Positions 1 through 9,263 are shown, counted from the stretch's first letter. The stretch is DNA of 64,000 nt from Nocardia concava NBRC 100430 (GCF_000308815.1 NZ_BAFX01000094.1:23370-87369), one strand, 5' to 3'. A program made the numbers and translations. Notes: generated from the letters alone by a model not told the origin.

Positions 1-5
1 TGGCA

Positions 6-47
6 ACGGCCCGGCGCCTTTCGGCTGCCGGGCCGTCTTGGGTTTTT
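6..47 (+). terminator. Rho-independent terminator of an upstream gene
   Basis: A 10-bp perfect stem (ACGGCCCGGC at 6-15 pairing with GCCGGGCCGT at 27-36) is followed by a T run at 43-47. It probably ends a rightward gene lying outside the window. The stretch from 48 to 280 shows no gene I can support. Confidence 0.7.
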
Positions 48-280
48 CGGGGCGCCGTGCACGTATCCGACGCCCCGCGGTGGCACCCTCGGAAATAGTG
101 CCCGCTGCGGTCCGCCCCACGACGTTCCGAACAGTCGGCGCGGGTCATTCGAGGTGATCTCGAAACCCGACCGGCCACAACGAGTGTCACCGCTGCGGGC
201 AGACTCCGCGCACCGCTACGGCGGGGACGGCACGGGAGGTCGCCCGGTTGGCGCTGGAGGTCAGTCGATAGCGTGGCCCC

Positions 281-745
281 ATGCGCATCGTGATCGACGA
301 TCTCACCGGACCCGAGGTGATCGGGCTGCTCGAGGACCACGTGAGGGAGATGCTCGCCAACTCGCCCGAGGAGAGCATGCACGCACTGGACGTCGAGGCG
401 CTGCGCAAGCCCGAACTCACCTTCTGGTCGGCGTGGGAGGACGGGGAGCTGGCCGGGTGCGGAGCGCTCAAGGAGCTGGATCCGACCCACGGCGAGATCA
501 AGTCGATGCGGACCACCGCGGCGTTCCGGGGGCGCGGGGTGGCGTCACAGGTGTTGCGGCACATCATCGATGCGGGCCGGGCGCGCGGGTACGCGCGGCT
601 GAGCCTGGAGACCGGGGCGGCGGAGTTCTATCTGCCCGCGGTGCGGTTGTACGAGCGCTACGGATTCGAATTCTGCGGGCCGTTCGCCGACTACGTTCCG
701 GATCCGCACAGCGTGTTCATGACGCTGGAGCTAGCTCGCGACTGA
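281..745 (+). CDS. GNAT family N-acetyltransferase
   Basis: A 154-residue protein with the GNAT fold. The acetyl-CoA pyrophosphate loop is visible around residues 76-86 (FRGRGVASQVL, fitting the R/Q-x-x-G-x-G/A motif), and the C-terminal part has the typical YERYGFEFCGPF segment. It probably transfers an acetyl group from acetyl-CoA to a small amine; the substrate cannot be read. It stands alone: the next gene runs in the opposite direction and its 3' end overlaps this one by 15 nt. The ribosome binding site is weak, but the ATG agrees with the length of single-domain GNATs. Confidence 0.85.
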   Translation: MRIVIDDLTGPEVIGLLEDHVREMLANSPEESMHALDVEALRKPELTFWSAWEDGELAGCGALKELDPTHGEIKSMRTTAAFRGRGVASQVLRHIIDAGRARGYARLSLETGAAEFYLPAVRLYERYGFEFCGPFADYVPDPHSVFMTLELARD

Positions 746-1363
746 CCGGCGTTCGCGCCAACGGCTCGCCAGCTCTCCCAGCGAGATGATCGCGACCGCC
801 AGGATCACGAAGGCGATGACCAGGACGACCAGCCCGATCGCCATCGACCCGTAGCCCTGCGACCGCGGATCGATGAACGGGTACGGATACCAGTCGACGA
901 TCGGGCCGCGAATCAAGGTGTAGACGCCGTAGACGATCGGGTACGCGAGCAGCGCCCCGATGAGCCGGGCGCTGATCCCTAGCGCGGCGGGCACCAGCAG
1001 CCAGTCGACGAACGCGACCAGCGGCGCCACCCGGTGCAGGGTGTCATTGGTCCACGGATACGCGATGCCGACGGCGATGTTCTGCAGCAGCAGCGCGTAG
1101 ACGACGCCGGTGATGACGATGTACAGGGTGGCCGCGCAGCGGATCAGCTGCCAGCGCCGCCCCTGCGGATCGAACAGCGCGACACCGAGCCAGACCGCGA
1201 TGATGATCACGTTGGATTGGATCGTGAAGTAGCTGAAGAAGTTTGCGATGGTCCCACCGGCGGTCAGATGGGTGGCGGTCCAGACCGCCGCCGCGATATC
1301 CAGCGCCGCCACCGCCAGCAGCACCAACCGACCCCACAGCGGATGCACCGCAACGTCGTTCAT
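731..1363 (-). CDS. Pr6Pr-like integral membrane protein
   Basis: A 210-residue polytopic membrane protein with about six hydrophobic segments, conserved W/Y-rich loops (VYTLIRGPIVDWYPYPFIDP) and an NFFSYFTIQSN segment near residue 50. This pattern is that of the Pr6Pr (FAR-17a/AIG1-like) family, whose biochemical role is unsettled. I place the start at the ATG at 1363 (MNDVAVHPLWGRLVLL), because the longer upstream reading is Arg-rich and unlike a protein N-terminus. It is convergent with the GNAT gene and divergent from hrpA. Confidence 0.75.
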   Translation of the reverse strand: MNDVAVHPLWGRLVLLAVAALDIAAAVWTATHLTAGGTIANFFSYFTIQSNVIIIAVWLGVALFDPQGRRWQLIRCAATLYIVITGVVYALLLQNIAVGIAYPWTNDTLHRVAPLVAFVDWLLVPAALGISARLIGALLAYPIVYGVYTLIRGPIVDWYPYPFIDPRSQGYGSMAIGLVVLVIAFVILAVAIISLGELASRWRERRSVAS

Positions 1364-1524
1364 TCCCCGATATTCGCACGCCGGAGCCCGGAAATGCGGA
1401 CGATACGCCGAATCGAGCATCCTTCGGGCAATCACGGATTCGGCCCGCGCGCAAGCCCGGATCGCGATCACCCGACACCGCGCCGACCGGCCCGGATCAA
1501 CCTTTCGCTATCGTTGACGGTGCA

Positions 1525-4500
1525 ATGACCAGGACCGCCGCCACCTCTCGCGAGCTTCGTTCCCGCCTGGCCGATCTCTCGATCCGCGACGAGTACCGAT
1601 TGCGTCGCCGGCTCGACAAGGCCCGCGGCGGCGATCTCACCGAACTCGAAGCCGATATCGACGCCGCCCAGCGCCGGGTGGATGCCCGCCGGGCCGCCGT
1701 CCCCGCCATCGCGTATCCGGAACAGCTACCGGTGTCCGCGCGCCGCGACGATATCGCCAAGGCCATCGCCGAAAACCAGGTCGTGATCGTGGCCGGTGAG
1801 ACCGGCTCCGGCAAGACGACCCAGATCCCGAAGATCTGCCTGGAACTCGGGCGCGGGATTCGCGGCACCATCGGCCACACCCAGCCGCGGCGACTGGCCG
1901 CGCGCACGGTAGCCGAGCGCATAGCCGAGGAGCTGGGCACCGAACTCGGTGACGTGGTCGGCTATACGGTCCGGTTCACCGATCAGGCGTCGGATCGCAC
2001 GCTGGTCAAGCTCATGACCGACGGCATCCTGCTGGCCGAGATCCAGCGCGACCGGCTGCTGCGGCGCTACGACACGATCATCATCGACGAGGCGCACGAA
2101 CGCAGTCTCAATATCGACTTCCTGCTGGGGTATCTGAAGCAGCTGCTGCCGAAGCGGCCGGATCTGAAGATCATCATCACCTCGGCGACCATCGATCCGG
2201 AACTGTTCGCCCGCCACTTTGCGAAGCAAACAGACGACCCCAGCAGTGACGAGAAGGGCACGCCCGCACCGATTGTCGAGGTGTCGGGGCGGTCCTATCC
2301 GGTGGAGATCCGTTATCGGCCGCTGTCGCTGGAACTTCCGGTCACCTCCGAGGATCCCGACGACGAGGACACCCAGATCGTCGATCGCGATCCCACCGAC
2401 GCCATCGGCGACGCGGTCCGCGAGCTACAGGCCGAGGGCGACGGCGACATCCTGGTCTTCCTCTCCGGTGAACGCGAGATCCGCGACACCGCCGACTCAC
2501 TGCGCGATATGCGACTGCGGCACACCGAGATCCTGCCGCTCTACGCGCGGCTGTCGGCGGCCGAACAGCACAAGGTGTTCGAGGCGCACACCGGGCGGCG
2601 CGTGGTGCTGGCCACCAACGTGGCCGAGACCTCGCTGACCGTGCCGGGCATCCGGTACGTGATCGATCCGGGCACGGCACGCATTTCGCGGTACTCCATG
2701 CGCACCAAGGTGCAGCGGCTGCCCATCGAATCGATCTCGCAGGCCTCGGCGCGGCAGCGGTCCGGCCGCTGCGGCCGTGTCGCGGACGGCATCGCCATCC
2801 GGCTGTACTCCGAGGACGACTTCGAATCCCGGCCGCAGTTCACCGAACCGGAAATCCTGCGCACCAACCTGGCCGCCGTCATTCTCCAGATGACCGCGCT
2901 GGGCCTGGGTGACATCGAGAGCTTCCCGTTCGTCGAGGCGCCCGACAGCCGGGCCATTCGCGACGGCATCGCGCTGCTCGAGGAACTCGGCGCGCTCGGC
3001 CGCGCCGAAGCCGAATCCAGCAAGCGCCAGGACATTCCGGACGCGAGCCTGATCCTGACCCCCATCGGCCGCGAAATGGCGCAGATCCCCGTCGATCCCC
3101 GCATGGCCCGCATGCTCGTCGAGGCCAACCGCGGCGGCTGCCTCGCCGAGGTACTCATCATCGTCGCGGCCCTGTCCATCCAGGACGTCCGCGAACGCCC
3201 CGTCGAGCACCAGCAGGCCGCCGACACCAAACACGCCCGCTTCACCGTCGAGGGCTCCGACTTCCTGTCCTACCTGCGCCTCTGGGACTACCTGCGAGAA
3301 CAGCGCAACGCCCTGTCCTCCAACCAGTTCCGCCGCATGTGCCGCGACGAATTCCTGCACTACCTCCGCATCCGCGAATGGCAGGACCTGCACGGCCAGC
3401 TCCGCACCATCACCCGCGGCCTCGGCTGGAACACCGAAGGCTCCGACGCCCAATTCGACCGCACGGCAGCGGTTTCCGGCGACGGCGAGGGCACCTCACG
3501 CAACCGGCGCGGCCGGAATCAGGGCCGCGGGAACGGATCCCAAGGTAGGCGCGGCGGTGCTGCCGGCGGTGGACGGGCCGAGCTGGCGGAGAGCCTCGCC
3601 TCCAAGGTCGACAATGATTCGCTGCCCTGGGATATGACGTCGATTCATCAGGCGTTGCTGGCGGGCATGTTGTCGCATATCGGCGTGCGGGAGGCCGAGA
3701 CTCGGGAATTCCTGGGTGCGCGGAACGCCAAGTTCATGATCTTCCCCGGATCGTCGCTGGCGAAGAAGCCGCCGCGGTGGGTGATGGCGGCCGAACTGGT
3801 CGAGACCTCGCGGTTGTGGGGGCGGACCGCGGCGCGGATCGAGCCGGAGTGGGCCGAGCGGTTGGCTGGGGATTTGGTGAAACGCACGTATTCCGAGCCG
3901 CATTGGTCGGCCAAGCGGGGGGCGGCGGCCGCCTACGAGCGGGTGACGCTGTACGGGATTCCGCTGGTGACGCAGCGGCGGGTGGACTTCGGGCGGATCG
4001 ATCCGGAGCTGTCCCGCGAGCTGTTCATCCGGCATGCGCTGGTGCAGGGCGAGTGGCAGACCAAGCATCAGTTCTTCGAGCGGAACCGCGAATTGCTGGA
4101 GGACGTCGCCGATCTCGAGCATCGGGCGCGGCGCCGGGACATCCTGGTCGACGATCAGGTGCTCTTCGACTTCTACGATCAGCGAATTCCGGGCGACATC
4201 GTCTCGGTGCGGCACTTCGACAGCTGGTGGCGCAAGGCGCAGCGCCAGGACCCCACCCTGCTGGACTTCACCGCCTCCACCGTGGTGAACGAGGATGCGG
4301 CGGTACTGGATCCGACCGCCTACCCCGACAGCTGGCGGCAGGGCGAGCTGACCTTCCCGCTCACCTATCAATTCGAGCCGGGACAGGCCGATGACGGTGT
4401 GACCGTGCACATTCCGATCGCCCAGCTGGCGCACGTACGCTCGGTCGGCTTCGACTGGCTGGTCCCCGGCATGCGCGAGGAACTGGCCGCGGCCTTCATC

Positions 4501-5697
4501 AAGACCCTGCCGAAACAGTTGCGCCGCACCGTCGTTCCCGCCCCGGACTTCGCCAAGGCCGCGCTCGACAGCCTCACCCCGCGCGCCGAGCCGCTGCGCA
4601 CCGGCCTGGCCCGCGAGCTGTCCCGGCTCGGCTCGGTGACCATCACCGCCGCGCACCTGGATCCGGCGGGCCTACCCGACCACCTGCGCATGACCTTCGC
4701 CGCCACCGACCCGTCGGGCACGATCGTCGCGCGCAGCAAGAGCCTGGCCGAGCTGAAAACCAAACTGGCCGAACAGGTCTCGAAATCGGTGGCGCGCGCC
4801 AACAATGCCGCCGAACGGGCCCCGGCCACGGTGTGGACCTCCGAATCGCTGGGCAACCTCCCGACCGCGGTGAAGCGCCAGGTCGGCGGTCAGACCATTA
4901 CCGGCTACCCGGCCCTGGTCGCCGAGCCCGAGGGCGTGGCGGTCCGGGTCCTGAGCTCCCCCGCCGAGCAGGCCACCGCCATGCGCACCGGCACCCGCGC
5001 CCTGCTGCTGGGCGCGATCACCACCAACACCCGCGCCGTCACCGCGGGCCTGCCGCCCACCGATCGCCTTGCGCTGAGCCAAAATCCGTACGGCAGCCTG
5101 GACGCGCTGGTCGAGGACTGCCGCGCCTGCGCCGCCGACGAACTCATCGCCGCCAACGGCGGCCCGGTCCGCAGCCCCGAGCAGTTCCAGGCGCTGGTGG
5201 AGAAGGTCCGGCCCCAATTCACCACGGCCGTGGCGAATATCGTCCGCTCGGTGGTCCCGGTCCTCGCCGAGGCCCACCGGCTACGCGCCGCGCTCGCCGA
5301 ATCCCGCGACCGCGACGCCACCGACGATGTCACCCACCAACTCGACGACCTGGTCTTCCCCGGCTTCATCGCCGAATGGGGCAGTGCCCGGCTCCGGGAA
5401 CTCCCCCGCTACCTGGCCGCCGCCCGCCTGCGCCTCGAGGCCCTGCCCGCCTCCGCCAATCGCGACCGCGCAGGCATGGCCGAACTCGACCGCGTGCACG
5501 CGGCCTACGACCACCTGGTCGCCAACCTCCCCGAATCCCGCCGGGGCGGCCGCGACATCATCGAAATCTGGTGTATGATCGAGGAACTCCGGGTGAGCCT
5601 CTTCGCCCAGCAGCTGGGCACGCCATATCCGGTCTCGGCCAAGCGAATCGAGAAGGCCATCGACGCCGCCCGCCGCCCGCCTCAGCAGAAGCGCTGA
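1525..5697 (+). CDS. hrpA: ATP-dependent RNA helicase HrpA (DEAH box)
   Basis: A 1390-residue DEAH-box RNA helicase, within the usual 1280-1400 residue range of bacterial HrpA. Walker A GETGSGKTT lies at residues 91-99, DEAH at 188-191 and motif III SATID soon after. The helicase C-terminal block contains TNVAETSLTVPGI and QRSGRCGR, followed by HA2, OB-fold and the DUF3418 C-terminal region typical of HrpA. A Gly/Arg-rich stretch near 3480-3570 looks like a disordered linker. Family members unwind RNA or mRNA-ribosome complexes. The start MTRTAATSRELRSRL at 1525 is chosen because the upstream in-frame extension is Pro/Arg-rich shadow sequence antisense to the neighbouring gene. Confidence 0.93.
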   Translation: MTRTAATSRELRSRLADLSIRDEYRLRRRLDKARGGDLTELEADIDAAQRRVDARRAAVPAIAYPEQLPVSARRDDIAKAIAENQVVIVAGETGSGKTTQIPKICLELGRGIRGTIGHTQPRRLAARTVAERIAEELGTELGDVVGYTVRFTDQASDRTLVKLMTDGILLAEIQRDRLLRRYDTIIIDEAHERSLNIDFLLGYLKQLLPKRPDLKIIITSATIDPELFARHFAKQTDDPSSDEKGTPAPIVEVSGRSYPVEIRYRPLSLELPVTSEDPDDEDTQIVDRDPTDAIGDAVRELQAEGDGDILVFLSGEREIRDTADSLRDMRLRHTEILPLYARLSAAEQHKVFEAHTGRRVVLATNVAETSLTVPGIRYVIDPGTARISRYSMRTKVQRLPIESISQASARQRSGRCGRVADGIAIRLYSEDDFESRPQFTEPEILRTNLAAVILQMTALGLGDIESFPFVEAPDSRAIRDGIALLEELGALGRAEAESSKRQDIPDASLILTPIGREMAQIPVDPRMARMLVEANRGGCLAEVLIIVAALSIQDVRERPVEHQQAADTKHARFTVEGSDFLSYLRLWDYLREQRNALSSNQFRRMCRDEFLHYLRIREWQDLHGQLRTITRGLGWNTEGSDAQFDRTAAVSGDGEGTSRNRRGRNQGRGNGSQGRRGGAAGGGRAELAESLASKVDNDSLPWDMTSIHQALLAGMLSHIGVREAETREFLGARNAKFMIFPGSSLAKKPPRWVMAAELVETSRLWGRTAARIEPEWAERLAGDLVKRTYSEPHWSAKRGAAAAYERVTLYGIPLVTQRRVDFGRIDPELSRELFIRHALVQGEWQTKHQFFERNRELLEDVADLEHRARRRDILVDDQVLFDFYDQRIPGDIVSVRHFDSWWRKAQRQDPTLLDFTASTVVNEDAAVLDPTAYPDSWRQGELTFPLTYQFEPGQADDGVTVHIPIAQLAHVRSVGFDWLVPGMREELAAAFIKTLPKQLRRTVVPAPDFAKAALDSLTPRAEPLRTGLARELSRLGSVTITAAHLDPAGLPDHLRMTFAATDPSGTIVARSKSLAELKTKLAEQVSKSVARANNAAERAPATVWTSESLGNLPTAVKRQVGGQTITGYPALVAEPEGVAVRVLSSPAEQATAMRTGTRALLLGAITTNTRAVTAGLPPTDRLALSQNPYGSLDALVEDCRACAADELIAANGGPVRSPEQFQALVEKVRPQFTTAVANIVRSVVPVLAEAHRLRAALAESRDRDATDDVTHQLDDLVFPGFIAEWGSARLRELPRYLAAARLRLEALPASANRDRAGMAELDRVHAAYDHLVANLPESRRGGRDIIEIWCMIEELRVSLFAQQLGTPYPVSAKRIEKAIDAARRPPQQKR

Positions 5698-5706
5698 TGT
5701 ATCAAC

Positions 5707-5788
5707 CCCCGTCATCCCGGCATGCTTTTGGCCGGGATCCACAGCAGCCGTGGTGGATTCCGGCCAAAAGCGCGCCGGAATGACGGGG
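5707..5788. repeat. Large imperfect palindrome (REP-like intergenic element)
   Basis: Two 36-nt arms (5707-5742 and 5753-5788) are reverse complements at 32 of 36 positions and are separated by a 10-nt loop. Each arm starts from CCCCGTCAT and carries the core GCTTTTGGCCGG. It sits between the convergent hrpA and nrdR genes and could also end transcription in both directions. The form resembles dispersed palindromic repeats of actinomycete genomes, but I see only this copy in the window. Confidence 0.65.
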
Positions 5789-5806
5789 AGAGTCGGACCG
5801 ACCGGG

Positions 5807-6283
5807 TTATTCGACGGTCGCGCCGACCGCGGTCTCCTCGCGGTGCTTGCGTAGGTCGGCGATCTCGCGTTCGAAATCCTCGGCGGAACTGAAGGATCGG
5901 TACACCGAGGCGAAGCGCAGGTAGGCGACCTCGTCGAGATCGCGCAGCGGGCCGAGGATGGCCAGGCCGACCTCGTGACTAGGCACCTCGGGGGAACCCT
6001 TGGCGCGCACGGCATCCTCCACCTGCTGGGCGAGCAGGTTGAGCGCGTCGGAGTCGACCTCGCGGCCCTGGCAGGCGCGGCTCACACCGCGAATGACCTT
6101 TTCGCGGCTGAACGGTTCGGTGACGCCGCTGCGCTTCACCACCGACAGAATCGCGGTTTCGACTGTGGTGAACCGGCGCCCACACTCCGGACAGGCACGC
6201 CGCCTCCTGATGGCGGTGCCTTCCTCGGCTTCACGTGAGTCGACCACCCTCGAATCGGGATGGCGACAATACGGGCAATGCAT
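5807..6283 (-). CDS. nrdR: Transcriptional repressor NrdR
   Basis: A 158-residue NrdR. The N-terminal zinc ribbon is intact (MHCPYCRHPDSRVVDSR at the start and CPECGRRF near residue 31), followed by the ATP-cone domain (VVKRSGVTEPFSREKVIRG). NrdR is an ATP/dATP-sensing repressor of ribonucleotide reductase operons. The start is the ATG at 6283, preceded by GAAGGA; a longer in-frame reading exists, but NrdR proteins begin with M-[RHK]-C-P. Its location close to lexA repeats the mycobacterial arrangement. No NrdR-box pair was identified in the window. Confidence 0.95.
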   Translation of the reverse strand: MHCPYCRHPDSRVVDSREAEEGTAIRRRRACPECGRRFTTVETAILSVVKRSGVTEPFSREKVIRGVSRACQGREVDSDALNLLAQQVEDAVRAKGSPEVPSHEVGLAILGPLRDLDEVAYLRFASVYRSFSSAEDFEREIADLRKHREETAVGATVE

Positions 6284-6386
6284 CCGGGATCCTTCGTCGA
6301 TGCCTCGTTGGCTAAAACCTCGAGCAATCTCGAGGATACCGTGACGGCCGAGGTCCGCGGTGTCCGCCCGGGTCACGCGGCCGGAA

Positions 6387-7610
6387 TCAGGTGGTCAACT
6401 GCCATTGCGAGGTCATATCGGCCAGCAGGTCCGGCAGCCGCTGGATCAGCCGCCCGTTGCTCAGCATGGTCGAGAACGGCACCGCCAGAACCGGTCTCGC
6501 GACGGCCGGATTCGCGCACAGTTCCAGATAGCGCGGCAGCAGGTCGTGGGTGATGTAGTTCCACCGCGTGTCGCGGTCGGCCCAGTTGAAGTCGGGCAGC
6601 GGCGCGCGCAGCGACATGGTGCCCGCGGTCACGGTGACGGGCGCGAAGACGCCGGGCGCCCGCACGCCGGGCACGGCCGCCTTGCCGCCGAGGGTGCTCA
6701 CATAGGTCATGACCCGGCCCATGGCCCCGCGGCCGTGCGAGGTGTCATCCCACTGGTCGGCGATGATCTGGTTCTGCTCGCGGTCGGTCATGCGCAGCGC
6801 GGCGTCGGCGAGACCCTCCGGCGTGCCCCCGGCGATCTCCCTCCAGGCGGTGATGGCGTTCTCGTCGAGCACACCGGCCCGGTACATCTCCTCGACCCCG
6901 GCCAGGCCCTCGGCCGCATAGGCCTCGTGCATGGGGACCTGGTCGATGAAGATGTGCTTCTGCATGATCATCAGCCGGGTCTGGTACCAGGCCAGATCCT
7001 CGGCGGTGAGCCGCGCGCCCTCGGCGCCCAGGGTCCGGATATCGGCGGGCAGGATGTCCAGCAGCTGCTGCGGGGTGCCGCGCAGCAGATCCGCGACCGT
7101 ATCGCCGACCTGATGCAGCCCCGGCACGCCGAGGATCGACGCGACATCGCCCATATCGAAGAAGCCCGAGGCGAACGATCCACCGGCCAGCCCGGCCAGA
7201 CCCGTCCACCAGTAGTCGGTGTGAGCGTTGTTGAGCCGCAAGTAGTTCACGTAGACCTGGGTGAAGGTGCGGGTATTGGCCGCCACGCCGAGCGCGGGAT
7301 CCCAGGTGGCCAGGTCGATATCGGCATTGCGGGTCGCGACCGCCAGCCAGTACTGGTGCAGCAGTGTCGCGTAGTGCTGCGGCGCGACGCCCGCGGCCCG
7401 CGCCTGATCCAAAGCTCCGCGCAGCGCGTCCGGGTCCAAGGGCAGCGCCGGGTTCAAGCCGCCGCCGGCCCCGCCGTCGCCATTGACCGACGGTAGATCC
7501 AGGTATGCGGCATAGGTGGATTCGGCGTGTGCGGCCGGTACCGTCACGAGCCCGATCATCAGGCAGGTGAGGACCCCGGCCAACCGGGTCAGCCCTCGTA
7601 CTCTCGGCAT
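6387..7610 (-). CDS. Secreted protein of unknown function
   Basis: A 407-residue protein with a clear signal peptide: basic start MPRVRGLTRLAG, hydrophobic core, then VPAAHAES with an AHA-type cleavage site near residue 29. The mature part is largely helical and Trp/Tyr-containing, without any motif I recognise. The start at 7610 is supported by AGGGGG five bases upstream. A longer in-frame reading to 7643 would put a hydrophilic tail ahead of the signal peptide. It lies between nrdR and the lexA-divergent gene, all on the minus strand apart from lexA. Confidence 0.75.
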   Translation of the reverse strand: MPRVRGLTRLAGVLTCLMIGLVTVPAAHAESTYAAYLDLPSVNGDGGAGGGLNPALPLDPDALRGALDQARAAGVAPQHYATLLHQYWLAVATRNADIDLATWDPALGVAANTRTFTQVYVNYLRLNNAHTDYWWTGLAGLAGGSFASGFFDMGDVASILGVPGLHQVGDTVADLLRGTPQQLLDILPADIRTLGAEGARLTAEDLAWYQTRLMIMQKHIFIDQVPMHEAYAAEGLAGVEEMYRAGVLDENAITAWREIAGGTPEGLADAALRMTDREQNQIIADQWDDTSHGRGAMGRVMTYVSTLGGKAAVPGVRAPGVFAPVTVTAGTMSLRAPLPDFNWADRDTRWNYITHDLLPRYLELCANPAVARPVLAVPFSTMLSNGRLIQRLPDLLADMTSQWQLTT

Positions 7611-7764
7611 TACGCCCCCTGTTGCGTTTGTAGCCTCGGTCACAGTCAGGGGGACGGTAGCAACACGTTTCAGTTTTCAATCTGCATTTTCGGCCAGCTT
7701 GTGGCCGTCGATCACGATTCCGGAGGGCGGCTACGTCACGGCAATCGGTCGAGCACCGCTGCCG

Positions 7765-8169
7765 CTATCGCGCGGGGGCGGGCGCCATCTGCACGGCGGG
7801 CGGGGTGGTCTGCGAATCGAAGTCGCCGGAACGCAATTGGGCCAGGCCGATGAGCCCGGCCACGGCGAGCGCGCTCACGAGCGCGGTGATGGCGAGGGCG
7901 GCGAAACCGGTCTGCGCGCGCTGCACGCGCACGAGCGGATGGATGCCCCGGGCGCGTCCGGCCGCGTGTCGCACGACGACATGATCGCGTCGAACACGGA
8001 CCCGGGCGGCGGGCCGCACCTGCGGACGGCAGGGGCGACGGTCCGCGCCGGGCATCGCCACGACGTCGGCCATGCGGGCCGGTGACCGATCGGAACGCAG
8101 CTCCCACGGGATGCTGTCGAATCCCAGATCGCTTCCAAGAGTGTCGATTTCGCTGACCACGGTGCGCAT
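7765..8169 (-). CDS. LexA-divergent single-pass membrane protein (ChiZ position, no LysM)
   Basis: A 134-residue protein transcribed divergently from lexA, the place held by Rv2719c/ChiZ in mycobacteria. An Arg-rich cytoplasmic half is followed by one membrane segment at about residues 87-110 (TGFAALAITALVSALAVAGL) and a short Pro/Gln tail. The LysM module expected in ChiZ homologues is absent; the reading frame stops 20-odd residues after the membrane segment and no LysM-like sequence is visible in the other frames downstream. The start at 8169 has GGAGG nine bases upstream; the alternative ATG at 8226 would lie inside an SOS box. SOS induction, possibly to delay division, is inferred from the shared promoter region. 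Confidence 0.65.
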   Translation of the reverse strand: MRTVVSEIDTLGSDLGFDSIPWELRSDRSPARMADVVAMPGADRRPCRPQVRPAARVRVRRDHVVVRHAAGRARGIHPLVRVQRAQTGFAALAITALVSALAVAGLIGLAQLRSGDFDSQTTPPAVQMAPAPAR

Positions 8170-8218
8170 CGAAGCAACCTCCAAAGTAGGGCGGACCGGA
8201 TAATGCTGGACAACTGAC

Positions 8219-8249
8219 TCGATCATGTGTTCGAAGAACTGATGTTCGA
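8219..8249. promoter_or_regulatory. Two overlapping LexA (SOS) boxes
   Basis: TCGATCATGTGTTCGA (8219-8234) matches the actinobacterial SOS box TCGAAC-N4-GTTCGA with one mismatch. The adjoining AAGAACTGATGTTCGA (8234-8249) keeps the full GAAC-N4-GTTC core. Both lie upstream of the minus-strand membrane protein gene and suggest tight LexA control of it. Confidence 0.8.
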
Positions 8250-8297
8250 ATTTCTACCACGGCCCACCGACAATGTCGACGATTTCCACGACATGCG

Positions 8298-8313
8298 TCG
8301 AACAGATGTTTGA
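8298..8313. promoter_or_regulatory. LexA (SOS) box upstream of lexA
   Basis: TCGAACAGATGTTTGA differs from the palindromic SOS box TCGAAC-N4-GTTCGA at a single position. It lies about 135 bp ahead of the chosen lexA start and fits autoregulation by LexA. Confidence 0.8.
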
Positions 8314-8446
8314 TCACTCGCGTCACACGGTCTACAGTCGAGTCACGAGTTCCCCGGACGCACGCGAGGGCCCCTCCGCACAGGAGACGGACCGCGCCCG
8401 GGAACGAATTCCGGTGAGCGACAGCAGTGAACGGAGGACGGCGGCG

Positions 8447-9202
8447 GTGAGCGAACACGGCGGCGCGGAAGGTGATAACGGACCTCTTGGTCTCCAAGGA
8501 GACGGCTCGTCCGCCGAGCAATCCGGCTCCGGCGCGGATCTGACCGTGCGCCAGCGCAAGGTGCTGGAGGTCATCCGCACCTCGGTGCACGACCGCGGCT
8601 ATCCGCCCAGCATCCGCGAGATCGGTGATGCCGTCGGCCTCACCTCGACTTCCTCGGTGGCGCACCAGCTCCGGGCGCTCGAGCGCAAGGGCTATCTACG
8701 CCGCGACCCGAATCGCCCACGCGCCGTGGACGTCCGGGGCCTGGACGAGACGGCCATGCGCGCCGCGGCCGGCGCGCCGCAGCTACGCGCGATCAACGGT
8801 GATGCCGAATCCTCGGACGAGCACCCGATCCCGACCTACGTCCCGGTCCTGGGCCGGATCGCCGCCGGTGGCCCGATCCTGGCCGAGCAGGCGGTGGAGG
8901 ATGTCTTCCCGCTGCCGCGCGAACTGGTCGGCGAGGGTTCGCTGTTCCTGCTCAAGGTCGTCGGTCAGTCGATGATCGACGCGGCCATCTGCGACGGCGA
9001 CTGGGTGGTCGTGCGTCAGCAGAACGTGGCCGACAACGGGGACATCGTGGCCGCCATGATCGACGGCGAGGCCACCGTGAAAACGTTCAAGCGCACCGGT
9101 TCCCAGGTGTGGCTGATGCCGCACAACCCCCTGTTCGAGCCGATTCCGGGCAATGACGCCCAGATCCTCGGCAAGGTCGTCACGGTCATCCGCAAGATCT
9201 GA
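8447..9202 (+). CDS. lexA: SOS repressor LexA
   Basis: A 251-residue LexA. The winged helix spans roughly residues 31-95 (LTVRQRKVLEVIRTSV, then TSTSSVAHQLRALERKGYL). The autoproteolysis domain shows the scissile Ala140-Gly141 in RIAAGGPILAE, the nucleophile Ser175 in VVGQSMIDAAI and the general base Lys212 in ATVKTFKR. RecA-stimulated self-cleavage lifts repression of DNA repair genes. I use the GTG at 8447 because GGAGG lies nine bases upstream and the length then matches mycobacterial and nocardial LexA. The GTG at 8414 is the alternative, with a poorer site. SOS boxes lie upstream and a strong hairpin lies downstream. Confidence 0.95.
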   Translation: MSEHGGAEGDNGPLGLQGDGSSAEQSGSGADLTVRQRKVLEVIRTSVHDRGYPPSIREIGDAVGLTSTSSVAHQLRALERKGYLRRDPNRPRAVDVRGLDETAMRAAAGAPQLRAINGDAESSDEHPIPTYVPVLGRIAAGGPILAEQAVEDVFPLPRELVGEGSLFLLKVVGQSMIDAAICDGDWVVVRQQNVADNGDIVAAMIDGEATVKTFKRTGSQVWLMPHNPLFEPIPGNDAQILGKVVTVIRKI

Positions 9203-9211
9203 CCGTGCCGC

Positions 9212-9263
9212 ACTGTCGTGACCCGGTGACCGCCCCGCAGACCGGCCGCCGGGTCACGACAGT
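9212..9263. terminator. Bidirectional hairpin between lexA and DUF2231 gene
   Basis: A perfect 15-bp stem is formed by ACTGTCGTGACCCGG (9212-9226) and CCGGGTCACGACAGT (9249-9263). It lies just after the lexA stop and before the end of the convergent gene, followed by the T-rich TAGTTTTTCGGTTA at 9274-9287. Confidence 0.7.

Noticed and set aside
154..789. 211-residue plus-strand frame over the GNAT gene
   Set aside because: Arg/Gly-rich composition; the frame at 281-745 has the GNAT motif.
1243..1524. N-terminal extension of HrpA
   Set aside because: Pro/Arg-rich, antisense to the membrane protein gene; HrpA proteins start near MTRTAATSRELRSRL.
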